DNA of 64,000 nt from an uncultured Oscillospiraceae bacterium (lineage in GTDB: Bacteria > Bacillota > Clostridia > Oscillospirales > Ruminococcaceae), in NCBI GenBank assembly GCA_900539195.1, contig UQBC01000004.1:59907-123906 (forward strand), read 5' to 3'. Positions 1 to 8,183 of the stretch are shown one piece after another. The translations under genes and the position numbers were made by a program. Under the pieces are notes generated by a model. It saw nothing but the letters and a program-made list of their open reading frames with translations, had not been told where the DNA came from and made no database searches. Position 1 is the first letter of the stretch; each line of letters starts with the position of its first letter.

Positions 1-61
1 CTGACCGTGAGAAATTCAGACGAAATTAATGTGATAAACAGCTTAAAAGTGATTATCACCG

Positions 62-90
62 TTGCTTTTCGAGGGCATTCGTGCTATAAT
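62..90 (+). promoter_or_regulatory. Putative promoter for hpt-ftsH
   Basis: TTGCTT at 62-67 and TATAAT at 85-90 are separated by 17 bp, close to the housekeeping sigma consensus. It lies about 95 bp before the proposed hpt start. The remainder of 1-183 holds no gene that I recognise. A short inverted repeat (GTGATAA at 31-37, TTATCAC at 53-59) without a T-run precedes it and may belong to the end of an upstream unit. Confidence 0.5.
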
Positions 91-183
91 TGCAGTATTG
101 CGGATTTTGTTCCAATCGCTTAATATTTATTTAACATAAGCGATGTATTATTTATGATAAAGAAAAAGACGGAGAAACAAGAC

Positions 184-726
184 TTGGAAAAAAGCATACA
201 CAATGATATTGAAAGAGTGCTTTTCACAAGCGAAGAGCTTATGAAAAGAGCCGAAGAGATAGGAAAACAGATCACCGAGGACTATAAGGGCGAGGAAGTA
301 ACAATAATAGGTATACTTAAAGGCTCGTTTATGTTCTTATCTGACGTTATGAAGAATATCGATCTTTACACAAGACTTGACTTTGTAACGGTACAGTCAT
401 ACGGAAACGGTACAACATCCGGTGAGCTTAAGCTCACAAAGGATATTACTGCGGATATCAAGGGCAAACACGTTATACTCGTTGAAGATATACTCGACAG
501 CGGAAAGACGCTTAAATTTGTAAAGGATCTCTTCCTTAAAAGAGAACCGGCGTCAATAAAGGTGTGTACTCTTCTCAACAAGAAGGTAAGAAAATCCGAA
601 GTTATAAAAGCTGACTATATCGGCTTTGACGTTGACGATGTATTTGTAGTGGGCTACGGACTGGATTACGCTCAGCTTTACAGGAATCTTCCTTACATAG
701 GTGAGCTCAAGGTCGAGGCACGCTGA
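184..726 (+). CDS. hpt: Hypoxanthine phosphoribosyltransferase
   Basis: Cytosolic purine salvage enzyme that joins hypoxanthine or guanine to PRPP to give IMP or GMP. The protein has the family architecture, with the PRPP-binding loop VEDILDSGKT in mid-protein and the C-terminal YGLDYAQLYRNLPYIG that contacts the base. I chose the TTG at 184 because a GGAG at 171-174 lies 9 nt upstream and the protein then begins LEKSIHNDIERVL, as relatives do. An ATG at 154 in the same frame adds ten lysine-rich residues and has no ribosome binding site. ftsH follows 86 bp downstream; hpt-ftsH adjacency is a common Bacillota arrangement (usually tilS-hpt-ftsH). Confidence 0.93.
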   Translation: MEKSIHNDIERVLFTSEELMKRAEEIGKQITEDYKGEEVTIIGILKGSFMFLSDVMKNIDLYTRLDFVTVQSYGNGTTSGELKLTKDITADIKGKHVILVEDILDSGKTLKFVKDLFLKREPASIKVCTLLNKKVRKSEVIKADYIGFDVDDVFVVGYGLDYAQLYRNLPYIGELKVEAR

Positions 727-812
727 TCACAGGCAACTAAGCAGCCGTAATAATATAACCGTAAAGACGGTCGGGTGCAATATGCAGATACGACCGACAG
801 AAAGGGAAACTG

Positions 813-2774
813 ATGAATCAGAACAACAAATTCAAAGGCATTTTCATTTACCTTGCAGTTATCGTTCTGCTTGTCATAGGTATGGTGACAATGCTCCAGA
901 TGAGCGCAACACCGGGCGAACGTACAAGATATTCGCAGGTGATAAGCGAATTTGACAACTACAACGTTTCAGGCTATACGCTTGATTTAGGCTCAGGCGA
1001 ATTACAGTACACATTAAAGAGCGACAGTACAAAGAAGTATAAGTACTCTGTACCGAATGTAAGCCTGTTCTTGCAGGATACGCAGGGCTACAGAAAGGCA
1101 TATAACGAGAAGAATCCCGACAGTCCGCTCGTTGAGGACTTCTACCCCGTTTCCGACAACTCATTCTTACTGAGCTTCCTGCCTTATCTGCTTATGGTTG
1201 CACTGATGATCGGCTTTACATTTGTCATCATGCGTCAGGCAGGCGGCGGCGGAAAGATGTCGCAGTTCTCAAAGGCAAACGCCAGAACTCAGCCTGCAAA
1301 CGGTCCTAAAATAACGTTTGCTGATGTTGCCGGTGCCGAAGAAGAAAAGGAAGAGATGAGTGAGATCGTCGACTTCATGAAAAACCCCAGAAAGTATCAG
1401 GAGCTTGGCGCCAAAATTCCGCGCGGCGTTCTTCTGCTGGGTCCTCCCGGTACTGGTAAGACGTTACTTGCAAAGGCTGTTGCAGGTGAAGCAAACGTTC
1501 CGTTCTTCTCCATAAGCGGTTCGGACTTTGTTGAAATGTTCGTCGGCGTCGGTGCGAGCCGTGTAAGGGATCTGTTCGACCAGGCGAAGAAACACACACC
1601 TTCTATTATCTTCATAGACGAGATTGACGCAGTAGGTCGTCAGAGAGGTACCGGTCTTGGCGGCGGTCACGATGAGCGTGAGCAGACGCTCAACCAGTTA
1701 CTCGTTGAGATGGACGGTTTCACTGACAATCAGGGCGTAATAGTTATTGCGGCTACCAACAGACGTGATATTCTCGACCCCGCACTGCTCCGTCCCGGTC
1801 GTTTTGACAGACAGATTACTGTCGGATATCCCGATATAAAGGGCAGAGAGGCGATCCTTCGTGTTCATACAAAGAATAAAAAGCTTGCGCCCGATATCAG
1901 TCTTGCCACTATCGCAAAGGGTACGGCAGGATTTACCGGTGCAGACCTTGCAAACCTTGTAAACGAGGCGGCTCTGCTTGCGGCAAGAAACAACAGAAAG
2001 GCTATCACACAGCCCGATATAGAAGAAGCTACCATCAAGGTGGTTGCAGGTCCCGAAAAGAAGTCGAAGGTTGTCAGCGAAGACGAAAAGCGCCTTACGG
2101 CATTCCACGAGGCAGGTCACGCTGTCTGCACGTTCCACTGCAAGACGCAGGACCCCGTACACCAGGTTTCTATCATACCCAGAGGTATGGCAGGCGGCTA
2201 CACAATGTCGCTCCCCGAGCATGACAGGAGCTTCAGAAGCAAGACACAGATGGAAGAAGAGATTATTGTTCTTCTCGGCGGACGTGTTGCCGAAAAGATT
2301 GTGCTTGACGAAATCTCGACAGGCGCAAGCAACGATATTGAACGTGCTACCGACCTTGCGAGAAGCATGGTAACAAGATACGGCTTCTCCGAAAAGCTCG
2401 GTCCTATCGTATACGGACACGATAACTCTGAAGTATTCCTCGGCAGAGATTATTCTCAGGGCAGAAACTACTCCGAAAACGTTGCGGCAGAAATTGACGG
2501 CGAGATCCGCGAGCTTATAGACACAAGCTATGAAAACGCAAAGCAGATACTTTTAAATCACAGAGATCAGCTCGACAAGGTTGCTCATTACCTTATGGAA
2601 CACGAAAAGATCGACGGCGAGGATTTCTACAAGCTTATGAATGGCGAACCGCTTGACGATAACACGGGCGCACCTGTTCAGAACGAAAACGATGCTGCAT
2701 CCGCAGTTTCTGAAGATACTGCTCAGGTTATCGGCGATAACGTTGATAACAGCAACAACGAAACAAATCAATAA
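813..2774 (+). CDS. ftsH: ATP-dependent zinc metalloprotease FtsH
   Basis: Membrane-anchored AAA+ protease that degrades unneeded or damaged membrane and regulatory proteins as a hexamer. In order: transmembrane segment 1 (about residues 9-28), an extracytoplasmic FtsH-ext domain, transmembrane segment 2 (about 118-140), AAA ATPase with Walker A GPPGTGKT (210-217), Walker B IIFIDEIDA, the second region of homology with ATNRRDILDPALLRPGRFDR, and an M41 peptidase domain with zinc motif HEAGH (432-436). The 653-residue length is normal. The last 30 or so residues are acidic and Asn-rich, as usual for low-conservation FtsH tails. A perfect terminator follows directly. Confidence 0.97.
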   Translation: MNQNNKFKGIFIYLAVIVLLVIGMVTMLQMSATPGERTRYSQVISEFDNYNVSGYTLDLGSGELQYTLKSDSTKKYKYSVPNVSLFLQDTQGYRKAYNEKNPDSPLVEDFYPVSDNSFLLSFLPYLLMVALMIGFTFVIMRQAGGGGKMSQFSKANARTQPANGPKITFADVAGAEEEKEEMSEIVDFMKNPRKYQELGAKIPRGVLLLGPPGTGKTLLAKAVAGEANVPFFSISGSDFVEMFVGVGASRVRDLFDQAKKHTPSIIFIDEIDAVGRQRGTGLGGGHDEREQTLNQLLVEMDGFTDNQGVIVIAATNRRDILDPALLRPGRFDRQITVGYPDIKGREAILRVHTKNKKLAPDISLATIAKGTAGFTGADLANLVNEAALLAARNNRKAITQPDIEEATIKVVAGPEKKSKVVSEDEKRLTAFHEAGHAVCTFHCKTQDPVHQVSIIPRGMAGGYTMSLPEHDRSFRSKTQMEEEIIVLLGGRVAEKIVLDEISTGASNDIERATDLARSMVTRYGFSEKLGPIVYGHDNSEVFLGRDYSQGRNYSENVAAEIDGEIRELIDTSYENAKQILLNHRDQLDKVAHYLMEHEKIDGEDFYKLMNGEPLDDNTGAPVQNENDAASAVSEDTAQVIGDNVDNSNNETNQ

Positions 2775-2786
2775 TGTTTTTTTCAG

Positions 2787-2815
2787 TCGCTCCCGATTTT
2801 TCGGGAGCGATTTTT
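2787..2815 (+). terminator. Intrinsic terminator after ftsH
   Basis: A perfect 10-bp stem (TCGCTCCCGA, 2787-2796; TCGGGAGCGA, 2801-2810) with a TTTT loop is followed by TTTTT, 12 bp past the ftsH stop. It ends the hpt-ftsH unit. Confidence 0.92.
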
Positions 2816-2899
2816 ATATTACCGGGACAAGTGGTTATTTGTCACAATAAACGGCAGTCCGGACGCCATTTTTTCGGATAATGTCGGGGCGGATTGAAA

Positions 2900-2928
2900 T
2901 TGACATAGCGCTTTCGATATAGTATAAT
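2900..2928 (+). promoter_or_regulatory. Consensus promoter for the O-acetylation pair
   Basis: TTGACA at 2900-2905 and TATAAT at 2923-2928 are separated by exactly 17 bp, a perfect sigma-A-type promoter about 80 bp before the MBOAT gene. It makes the MBOAT-DHHW pair its own unit after the ftsH terminator. Confidence 0.85.
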
Positions 2929-3009
2929 AATATACTGAAAAGGGTTTGCCTGAAATCAGACAGACGCAAAAATACAGACATTAAAGCTGCAAAAGAAAGG
3001 ACGATACAG

Positions 3010-4413
3010 TTGATATTCGCCGATTTATTTTTCCTGTACTTCTTTATGGCGCTGTGCTTTATAGCATATTTCATCTGCCGTAAGACAGTATACCGCAACT
3101 GGGTGCTTATCGTATTCTCAATGATATTCTACGCATGGGGAGAACCCGTATGGGTGTTCCTGCTTGTCGGAAGCGTCACGGTAAACTACTTTGCGGGGCT
3201 GCTTATAGATAAGTTCCGTGACACAAAGAAAGCTACAGCAGTAACAGCTTGTGCACTTATATTCGACATAGGGCTTCTGATGTTCTTCAAGTATACAGGC
3301 TTCTTTGTTGAAAACTTCAACGCAATAAGTCCCGTTGATCTGCCCGTCCCGCACATAGAAATGCCAATAGGTATAAGTTTCTTCACATTCCAGATAATCT
3401 CTTATATTCTTGACTGCTACTGGGGCAAGATAAAGGTACAGAAAAGCTGGTACAAACTGCTCATGTACATCTCAATGTTCCCCCAGCTTGTCGCAGGTCC
3501 TATTGTCCGCTATGCCGTAATCGAAAACGAGATAGACAACAGAGTTATAACCTCTGCCGATGTAAGCGAGGGTATCACAAGGATTTGCATGGGTCTTGGT
3601 AAAAAGGTCATCCTTGCAAACAACCTCAGCACTATCGTCGATACGTTCTTCAAGACCGGCGATCTTGCGTCTTTGTCCGTTGTCGGAACGTGGTACACGG
3701 TAATAGCCTACGCTATGCAGGTTTACTTCGACTTCTCCGGATATTCCGATATAGCGATAGGTCTTGGACGCATATTCGGCTTCCACTTTGACGAAAACTT
3801 CCGCTATCCGTTCGTCAGCAAGAATATTACGGAATTCTGGCAGAGATGGCACATCTCACTCGGTACATTCTTCCGTGATTATCTTCTTTATGTGCCTATA
3901 TTCGGCAAGAGAAGAAAGTACCTCAACCTCTTTCTCGTATGGTTCTGCACGGGCTTCTGGCATGGCGCAAACTGGAACTACATCATATGGGGTCTTTACT
4001 TCGGACTGTTCATTCTTATAGAGCGTACTATCGGCAACAAGAACATGAGGAAAATGCCCAGGGCGCTTGCGCATATATACAATACGATAGTAGTCGTTGT
4101 GGGTTTCGGTATCTTCTACTTCACCGATTTAGGCAAGCTTGGCACATTTCTCGGAAACCTTGTCGGAATGAACGGCAACTCGTTTGTTGACCAGATCTCA
4201 ACACAGAATATGATGGCAAACGCATGGCTTGTTATTGTCAGCATTGTGCTTTGTATGCCTGTTGTACCGGCGATTAAAAAGAAGCTTGAAAGTATGAATC
4301 TTTACCTTGCAACCTCGGTAGGTCAGACGGTGCTCAATGTGGCAGTGTTTGCGCTGAGCAGTATACTGCTTGTAAACGCTACCAACAACCCGTTTATCTA
4401 CTGGCAGTTCTGA
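3010..4413 (+). CDS. MBOAT family O-acyltransferase (AlgI/PatA/DltB-like)
   Basis: Polytopic membrane enzyme predicted to pass an acyl (usually acetyl) group across the membrane for transfer to a surface polymer. The 467-residue protein is built almost wholly of hydrophobic helices and carries the MBOAT signature FWQRWHISL (276-284, H281) and the second conserved histidine in TGFWHGAN (H318). The start is TTG at 3010, with AAAGGA shortly upstream. The next gene begins 17 bp later with its own GAAAGGAG site and encodes a DHHW-type partner, the arrangement seen in AlgI-AlgJ/X-type O-acetylation systems. The acceptor polymer cannot be told from the sequence. DltB is less likely because dltA, dltC and dltD are absent. 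Confidence 0.88.
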   Translation: MIFADLFFLYFFMALCFIAYFICRKTVYRNWVLIVFSMIFYAWGEPVWVFLLVGSVTVNYFAGLLIDKFRDTKKATAVTACALIFDIGLLMFFKYTGFFVENFNAISPVDLPVPHIEMPIGISFFTFQIISYILDCYWGKIKVQKSWYKLLMYISMFPQLVAGPIVRYAVIENEIDNRVITSADVSEGITRICMGLGKKVILANNLSTIVDTFFKTGDLASLSVVGTWYTVIAYAMQVYFDFSGYSDIAIGLGRIFGFHFDENFRYPFVSKNITEFWQRWHISLGTFFRDYLLYVPIFGKRRKYLNLFLVWFCTGFWHGANWNYIIWGLYFGLFILIERTIGNKNMRKMPRALAHIYNTIVVVVGFGIFYFTDLGKLGTFLGNLVGMNGNSFVDQISTQNMMANAWLVIVSIVLCMPVVPAIKKKLESMNLYLATSVGQTVLNVAVFALSSILLVNATNNPFIYWQF

Positions 4414-4430
4414 GAAAGGAGTGAGTAACA

Positions 4431-6164
4431 ATGTCAGACCATATCGACGACAAGGAGCTTGAAGAGCTCAATGAGATATACCGTCGCAAGATGGAAGCTC
4501 AGAAAAGCCACGAGTCAAAAAAAGCTAAACACGAAAAATCCGACAAAATCGTAAAAAACGAAAACACTCATTCCGAAAAGGGCTTGAACGACAAAAAAAC
4601 GGTAATTTCCGCCAAGTCGGAAAAGCCTGCCAGGACTGAAAAACAGATCAAAGTCAAACCCGAAAAGCAGGATAAGGAAGAAAAAGCTCAGCAGGAAAGC
4701 AAGCCGCTGACCGATGACGAACGCAAGAAGAAACTTGCGTTAAGGATAAATATCGGCGTATGCACGGTATTCTTTGCTGTAGTGGCTGTCGGACTGCTTG
4801 TACTCCCCCGCCCGACTGTATCGGAATCGGAAAAACGTAACCTTGCCACATTTCCCAAGTTTACATGGGACACTTACTGGAACGGTGACTATACAGAGGA
4901 TATAAGCTATTTCTTCAATGATACCGTACCGTTCAGAGATACCTTCAAATCTATCGGTGCAGGCTTCCGCTCGCTGTTCGGTTTTTCAATAAACGGTGCG
5001 GAGATCAAGGGCAGCGTTTCGCAGGTGAACAGCGGTTCATCACAGACCGAGGTTACAACTGCATCCACTAAGCCTATCGCTATTGTTACCCCTGCTCCGT
5101 CCGATACATCAAGCGATGCTCCGGAAAGCAAAGACGAAACCTCGTCAAAGGATAACTCGAATGACAGCAAGGCTGACACTTCCAAAGCCGAAACAAGCTC
5201 CAAACCCGATGAAAGCAGTAATTCGTCTAAGCCCGAAAACGTGTATATAGCGCCCTCAGACCCCGATGCGCAGGTGCTTTATGAAGAGGGCTCACAGCTT
5301 GTATATCAGAGCGGCGACACAATATACGGAGCACAGCTCTACAATGGAAACCGTGACAATGCCGAGGACTATGCAAATACCCTCAACACACTGAAAACAC
5401 TGCTTCCCGATGCAAATGTATACAGTATGCTTGCACTTACCCAGAATACGTTTATAACTCCTGCAGAACTTGAAAAGACAAAGTATACGGAACTGAGCGA
5501 TTCGGAATATATCTCAAATATGCTGGACAAGAATATCAAGGTCATAGACACTATGAATGCGCTTCTCCCGCATCAGAAAGAGAATCTGTTCTTCCTGCGC
5601 GACTGTCACTGGCAACAGCTCGGAGCTTATTATGCGGCTCAGAGTTTTGCAAAATCGGCAGGCGTAAACTTTGCGAAGCTGTCGGACTATGACAAGTATG
5701 AAGAGGACTGCCTCGGTTCTGTCTATGCGGCAACCCAGTATGAAGGACTTATGTACGAGGGCGAAACATTCACCTATTATGTTCCGAAAAACGAGTACAC
5801 AACAGATTACTACAACGAAGACTACGAATATCAGTTTGAATATCCGCTGATGCCGAGATCAGACTACAATACAACAGCATTCTACAGCCTGTTCATGGTG
5901 GCTGACAGCTACATAAAGCATATCACTACCGATGTAAATAATGACAGAGTTCTTGTTGTACTGAAAGACGATTATCCCAGCGCTATGATACCCTGTCTTA
6001 CCTCATCATTCAGCGAAATATACGTTATAGATGTGCGCTACTGTAATTTCAACGTGGCTGACTTCTGCGTAGAAAAAGGCGCTACAGACGTACTTGTAGG
6101 AATGACAACAGAGAATGCACTCGGTGAAATAGGCGATACCCTTTCGTATCTTCTGAATATATAA
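4431..6164 (+). CDS. DHHW family protein (AlgX/AlgJ-like O-acetylation partner)
   Basis: Single-pass membrane protein of 577 residues. Residues 1-100 are a highly charged Lys/Glu-rich cytoplasmic region, followed by one transmembrane segment (about 103-124). Residues from about 190 to 285 are a low-complexity Ser/Thr/Asp/Lys linker rich in SSK-type repeats, and the rest is a C-terminal SGNH-like domain. The family motif appears as DCHW (391-394), a variant of DHHW. Members work with MBOAT proteins to place acetyl groups on exopolysaccharides or wall polymers outside the cell, and the 17-bp spacing from the MBOAT gene supports that. The long charged N-terminus and wall-spanning linker are typical of Gram-positive versions. 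Confidence 0.8.
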   Translation: MSDHIDDKELEELNEIYRRKMEAQKSHESKKAKHEKSDKIVKNENTHSEKGLNDKKTVISAKSEKPARTEKQIKVKPEKQDKEEKAQQESKPLTDDERKKKLALRINIGVCTVFFAVVAVGLLVLPRPTVSESEKRNLATFPKFTWDTYWNGDYTEDISYFFNDTVPFRDTFKSIGAGFRSLFGFSINGAEIKGSVSQVNSGSSQTEVTTASTKPIAIVTPAPSDTSSDAPESKDETSSKDNSNDSKADTSKAETSSKPDESSNSSKPENVYIAPSDPDAQVLYEEGSQLVYQSGDTIYGAQLYNGNRDNAEDYANTLNTLKTLLPDANVYSMLALTQNTFITPAELEKTKYTELSDSEYISNMLDKNIKVIDTMNALLPHQKENLFFLRDCHWQQLGAYYAAQSFAKSAGVNFAKLSDYDKYEEDCLGSVYAATQYEGLMYEGETFTYYVPKNEYTTDYYNEDYEYQFEYPLMPRSDYNTTAFYSLFMVADSYIKHITTDVNNDRVLVVLKDDYPSAMIPCLTSSFSEIYVIDVRYCNFNVADFCVEKGATDVLVGMTTENALGEIGDTLSYLLNI

Positions 6165-6173
6165 AATACAGAT

Positions 6174-6201
6174 ATGCCCTTAGCATAAAAGCCAAGGGCA
6201 T
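6174..6201 (+). terminator. Hairpin after the DHHW gene, weak terminator
   Basis: An 8-bp perfect stem (ATGCCCTT, 6174-6181; AAGGGCAT, 6194-6201) starts 10 bp after the DHHW stop. The following bases (TCTGCATAT) are not a proper T-run, so termination may be partial. Confidence 0.4.
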
Positions 6202-6248
6202 TCTGCATATATCGGTTATCGCTTAATATTCGGTTAAATCAAGAAGAA

Positions 6249-6254
6249 TATAAT
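6249..6254 (+). promoter_or_regulatory. Possible -10 element for the two-component/ABC unit
   Basis: TATAAT lies 40 bp before the response regulator start but no good -35 is found at 16-18 bp. Instead CGGTTA occurs three times near it (6213, 6231, 6269), so the promoter may depend on an activator. The RBS GGAGGAA precedes the start codon at 6295. Confidence 0.35.
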
Positions 6255-6294
6255 TAGATAATTAAATACGGTTAAAGAAAACGGAGGAAATAAT

Positions 6295-6972
6295 ATGTTT
6301 CATATAATGGTCGCAGAGGATGATACAAATACAAGAAAACTGATGTGCACCGTACTCAAGCAGAACGGATATGAGCCTGTACCTGCCGTTGACGGCATTG
6401 ACGCACTTGATATACTTGACAGACAGCACGTCGACCTTATACTGCTTGACGTAATGATGCCCAGAATGGACGGTTATGAGTTTGTAAAAACGCTCCGTGA
6501 GGGCGGCTGTAATACGCCTGTGCTTATGGTTACGGCAAGAGAGACCTCTGCAGATAAGATTGCAGGCTTCCGTGCAGGCACTGACGACTATATGGTAAAG
6601 CCTGTTGACGATGAGGAAATGCTTCTTCGTATCTCAGCACTGCTTCGTCGCAGTAATATTGCAAACGAACACAAGCTTCACGCAGGAAACACAGTGCTTG
6701 ACTATGACGCACTGACAGTGACAAGCGACGGCAATACATATGAACTTCCGAACAAGGAGTTCATGCTGCTGTTCAAGCTTCTGAGCTATCAGAACAAGAT
6801 ATTTACCCGCCGACAGCTTATGGACGAGCTGTGGGATATGGAAACAGAAACAGACGAGCGTACTATAGATGTACACATAAACCGTCTGCGTGACAAATTC
6901 CACAACAACCCGGATTTCGAGATAGTTACAGTCAGGGGACTGGGCTACAAGGCTGTTCTGAAACAGCATTAA
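6295..6972 (+). CDS. OmpR/PhoB-family response regulator
   Basis: Cytoplasmic transcription factor of 225 residues. The N-terminal receiver domain has the acidic pair E8-D9, the phosphoacceptor D52 in LLDVMMP, and the conserved lysine in MVKPV. The C-terminal winged-helix DNA-binding domain carries the OmpR-type ending DERTIDVHINRLRDKF and TVRGLGYK. The gene is 17 bp from the histidine kinase gene, which is in turn 69 bp before an ABC transporter gene, so this regulator most likely controls that transporter. Confidence 0.93.
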   Translation: MFHIMVAEDDTNTRKLMCTVLKQNGYEPVPAVDGIDALDILDRQHVDLILLDVMMPRMDGYEFVKTLREGGCNTPVLMVTARETSADKIAGFRAGTDDYMVKPVDDEEMLLRISALLRRSNIANEHKLHAGNTVLDYDALTVTSDGNTYELPNKEFMLLFKLLSYQNKIFTRRQLMDELWDMETETDERTIDVHINRLRDKFHNNPDFEIVTVRGLGYKAVLKQH

Positions 6973-6989
6973 GTATCAGGAGGATTCTG

Positions 6990-8114
6990 ATGCACAGAAA
7001 AATCAGTGATGAGGAAAAGCGACTGCGCTCCATAAACACCTATGTTGTATTGTTCGTATTCTTCATAATGGTATCGGCAGGCGTTATCTGCGTGCTGATA
7101 TTCAATATACTTGACGCATTCGGACTGATGAAGCACATAGGAGTAGTACCTATGCTCCTGCCGTTTATTATGCTGTGCGCCTGTATAATAATCGGCAGTA
7201 TACTGTCTGCTATGCTTTCGGGTATATTGCTCCGCCCGCTCAACGACCTCAAGGAAGGTCTGCTTAAAGTATCAAAGGGCGACTTTACTGTACGACTTGA
7301 GGAAAACGGAAACAGCGAACTTTCGCATATACAGGAAAACTTCAACATAATGGTAAAGGAGCTTAGCAATACCGAGCTTTTCAGAAATGACTTCATAAAC
7401 GACTTCTCACACGAATTCAAAACTCCTATGGTTTCCGTATACGGCTTCGCAAAACAGCTTAAAAAAGGCGGTCTTACAAAGGAGCAGGAACAGGAATACA
7501 TCGATATAATCATAAACGAGTCGCAGCGGCTCATAAATATGTCAAGTAATATTCTTATGCTCAGTAAGCTCGAAAACCAGGAAATAATCACCGACAAAAA
7601 AGAATTCTCGCTCGATGAGGAACTGCGCAGGTGCGTTCTGCAATTACAGGGACAATGGGGAGAAAAGAACCAGGAGGTTATACCTGACCTTTGCGAGATT
7701 ACCTATTACGGCAACAGCGAAATGCTGAAACAGGTGTGGCTGAATGTTATCGGTAACGCTATAAAGTATACACCTGAGGGCGGTACAATTGAAGTTAAGC
7801 TTGATATCAACCCGAAGAATGAACAGGAAGTAAGAGTGCGTATCACCGATAACGGCATCGGTATGGATAAGGCTACTACCGAACGTATTTTTGAAAAATT
7901 CTATCAGGGCGACAGCTCACACGCAACAGGCGGAAACGGTCTGGGTCTTGCTATGGTAAAACGTATAGTTGAGCTGTGCGGAGGCAGAATACGGGTCAAG
8001 AGCGAACTTTATAAAGGCACTCAGTTTACGGTTTATCTTCCGATAGAAAACAAGGAAAAAGAAGATAAGAAAAAGAAAAGTTTAAATGCGGTTAACACAG
8101 CAGCCTTAAAATAA
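6990..8114 (+). CDS. Sensor histidine kinase
   Basis: Membrane kinase of 374 residues, partner of the regulator just upstream. Two transmembrane segments (about 18-40 and 52-80) enclose almost no extracellular loop, so the signal is probably sensed in or at the membrane or through the partner ABC permease. A HAMP linker (about 80-132) leads to a HisKA domain with phosphoacceptor H141 in FSHEFKTP, then a HATPase domain with N-box NVIGNAIKYTPEGG, G1 DNGIGMD and G2 GGNGLGLAMVK. It ends in a lysine-rich tail. Small-loop kinases beside ABC transporters of the next gene's type often respond to membrane-active peptides; that is an inference here. Confidence 0.92.
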   Translation: MHRKISDEEKRLRSINTYVVLFVFFIMVSAGVICVLIFNILDAFGLMKHIGVVPMLLPFIMLCACIIIGSILSAMLSGILLRPLNDLKEGLLKVSKGDFTVRLEENGNSELSHIQENFNIMVKELSNTELFRNDFINDFSHEFKTPMVSVYGFAKQLKKGGLTKEQEQEYIDIIINESQRLINMSSNILMLSKLENQEIITDKKEFSLDEELRRCVLQLQGQWGEKNQEVIPDLCEITYYGNSEMLKQVWLNVIGNAIKYTPEGGTIEVKLDINPKNEQEVRVRITDNGIGMDKATTERIFEKFYQGDSSHATGGNGLGLAMVKRIVELCGGRIRVKSELYKGTQFTVYLPIENKEKEDKKKKSLNAVNTAALK

Positions 8115-8183
8115 GCTGCAAACTTTCAGATAAATCTACGGCAAAAGCCGTTTGAATCAATTAATAACGAAAAGGACAAAACT

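Noticed and set aside
1..123. An open frame from base 1 to a TAA at 121 and a GTGATAA/TTATCAC inverted repeat
   Set aside because: The translation (40 codons) resembles no family I know, contains the hpt promoter, and could be chance. I cannot support an upstream gene such as tilS.
1698..2420. 240-codon open frame on the minus strand
   Set aside because: Antisense to the M41/AAA region of ftsH, no RBS or known motif.
8115..8183. Small ACGGC/GCCGT hairpin between the kinase and ABC genes
   Set aside because: Only 5 bp with a short tail of T; too weak to call a terminator, and the genes appear co-transcribed.
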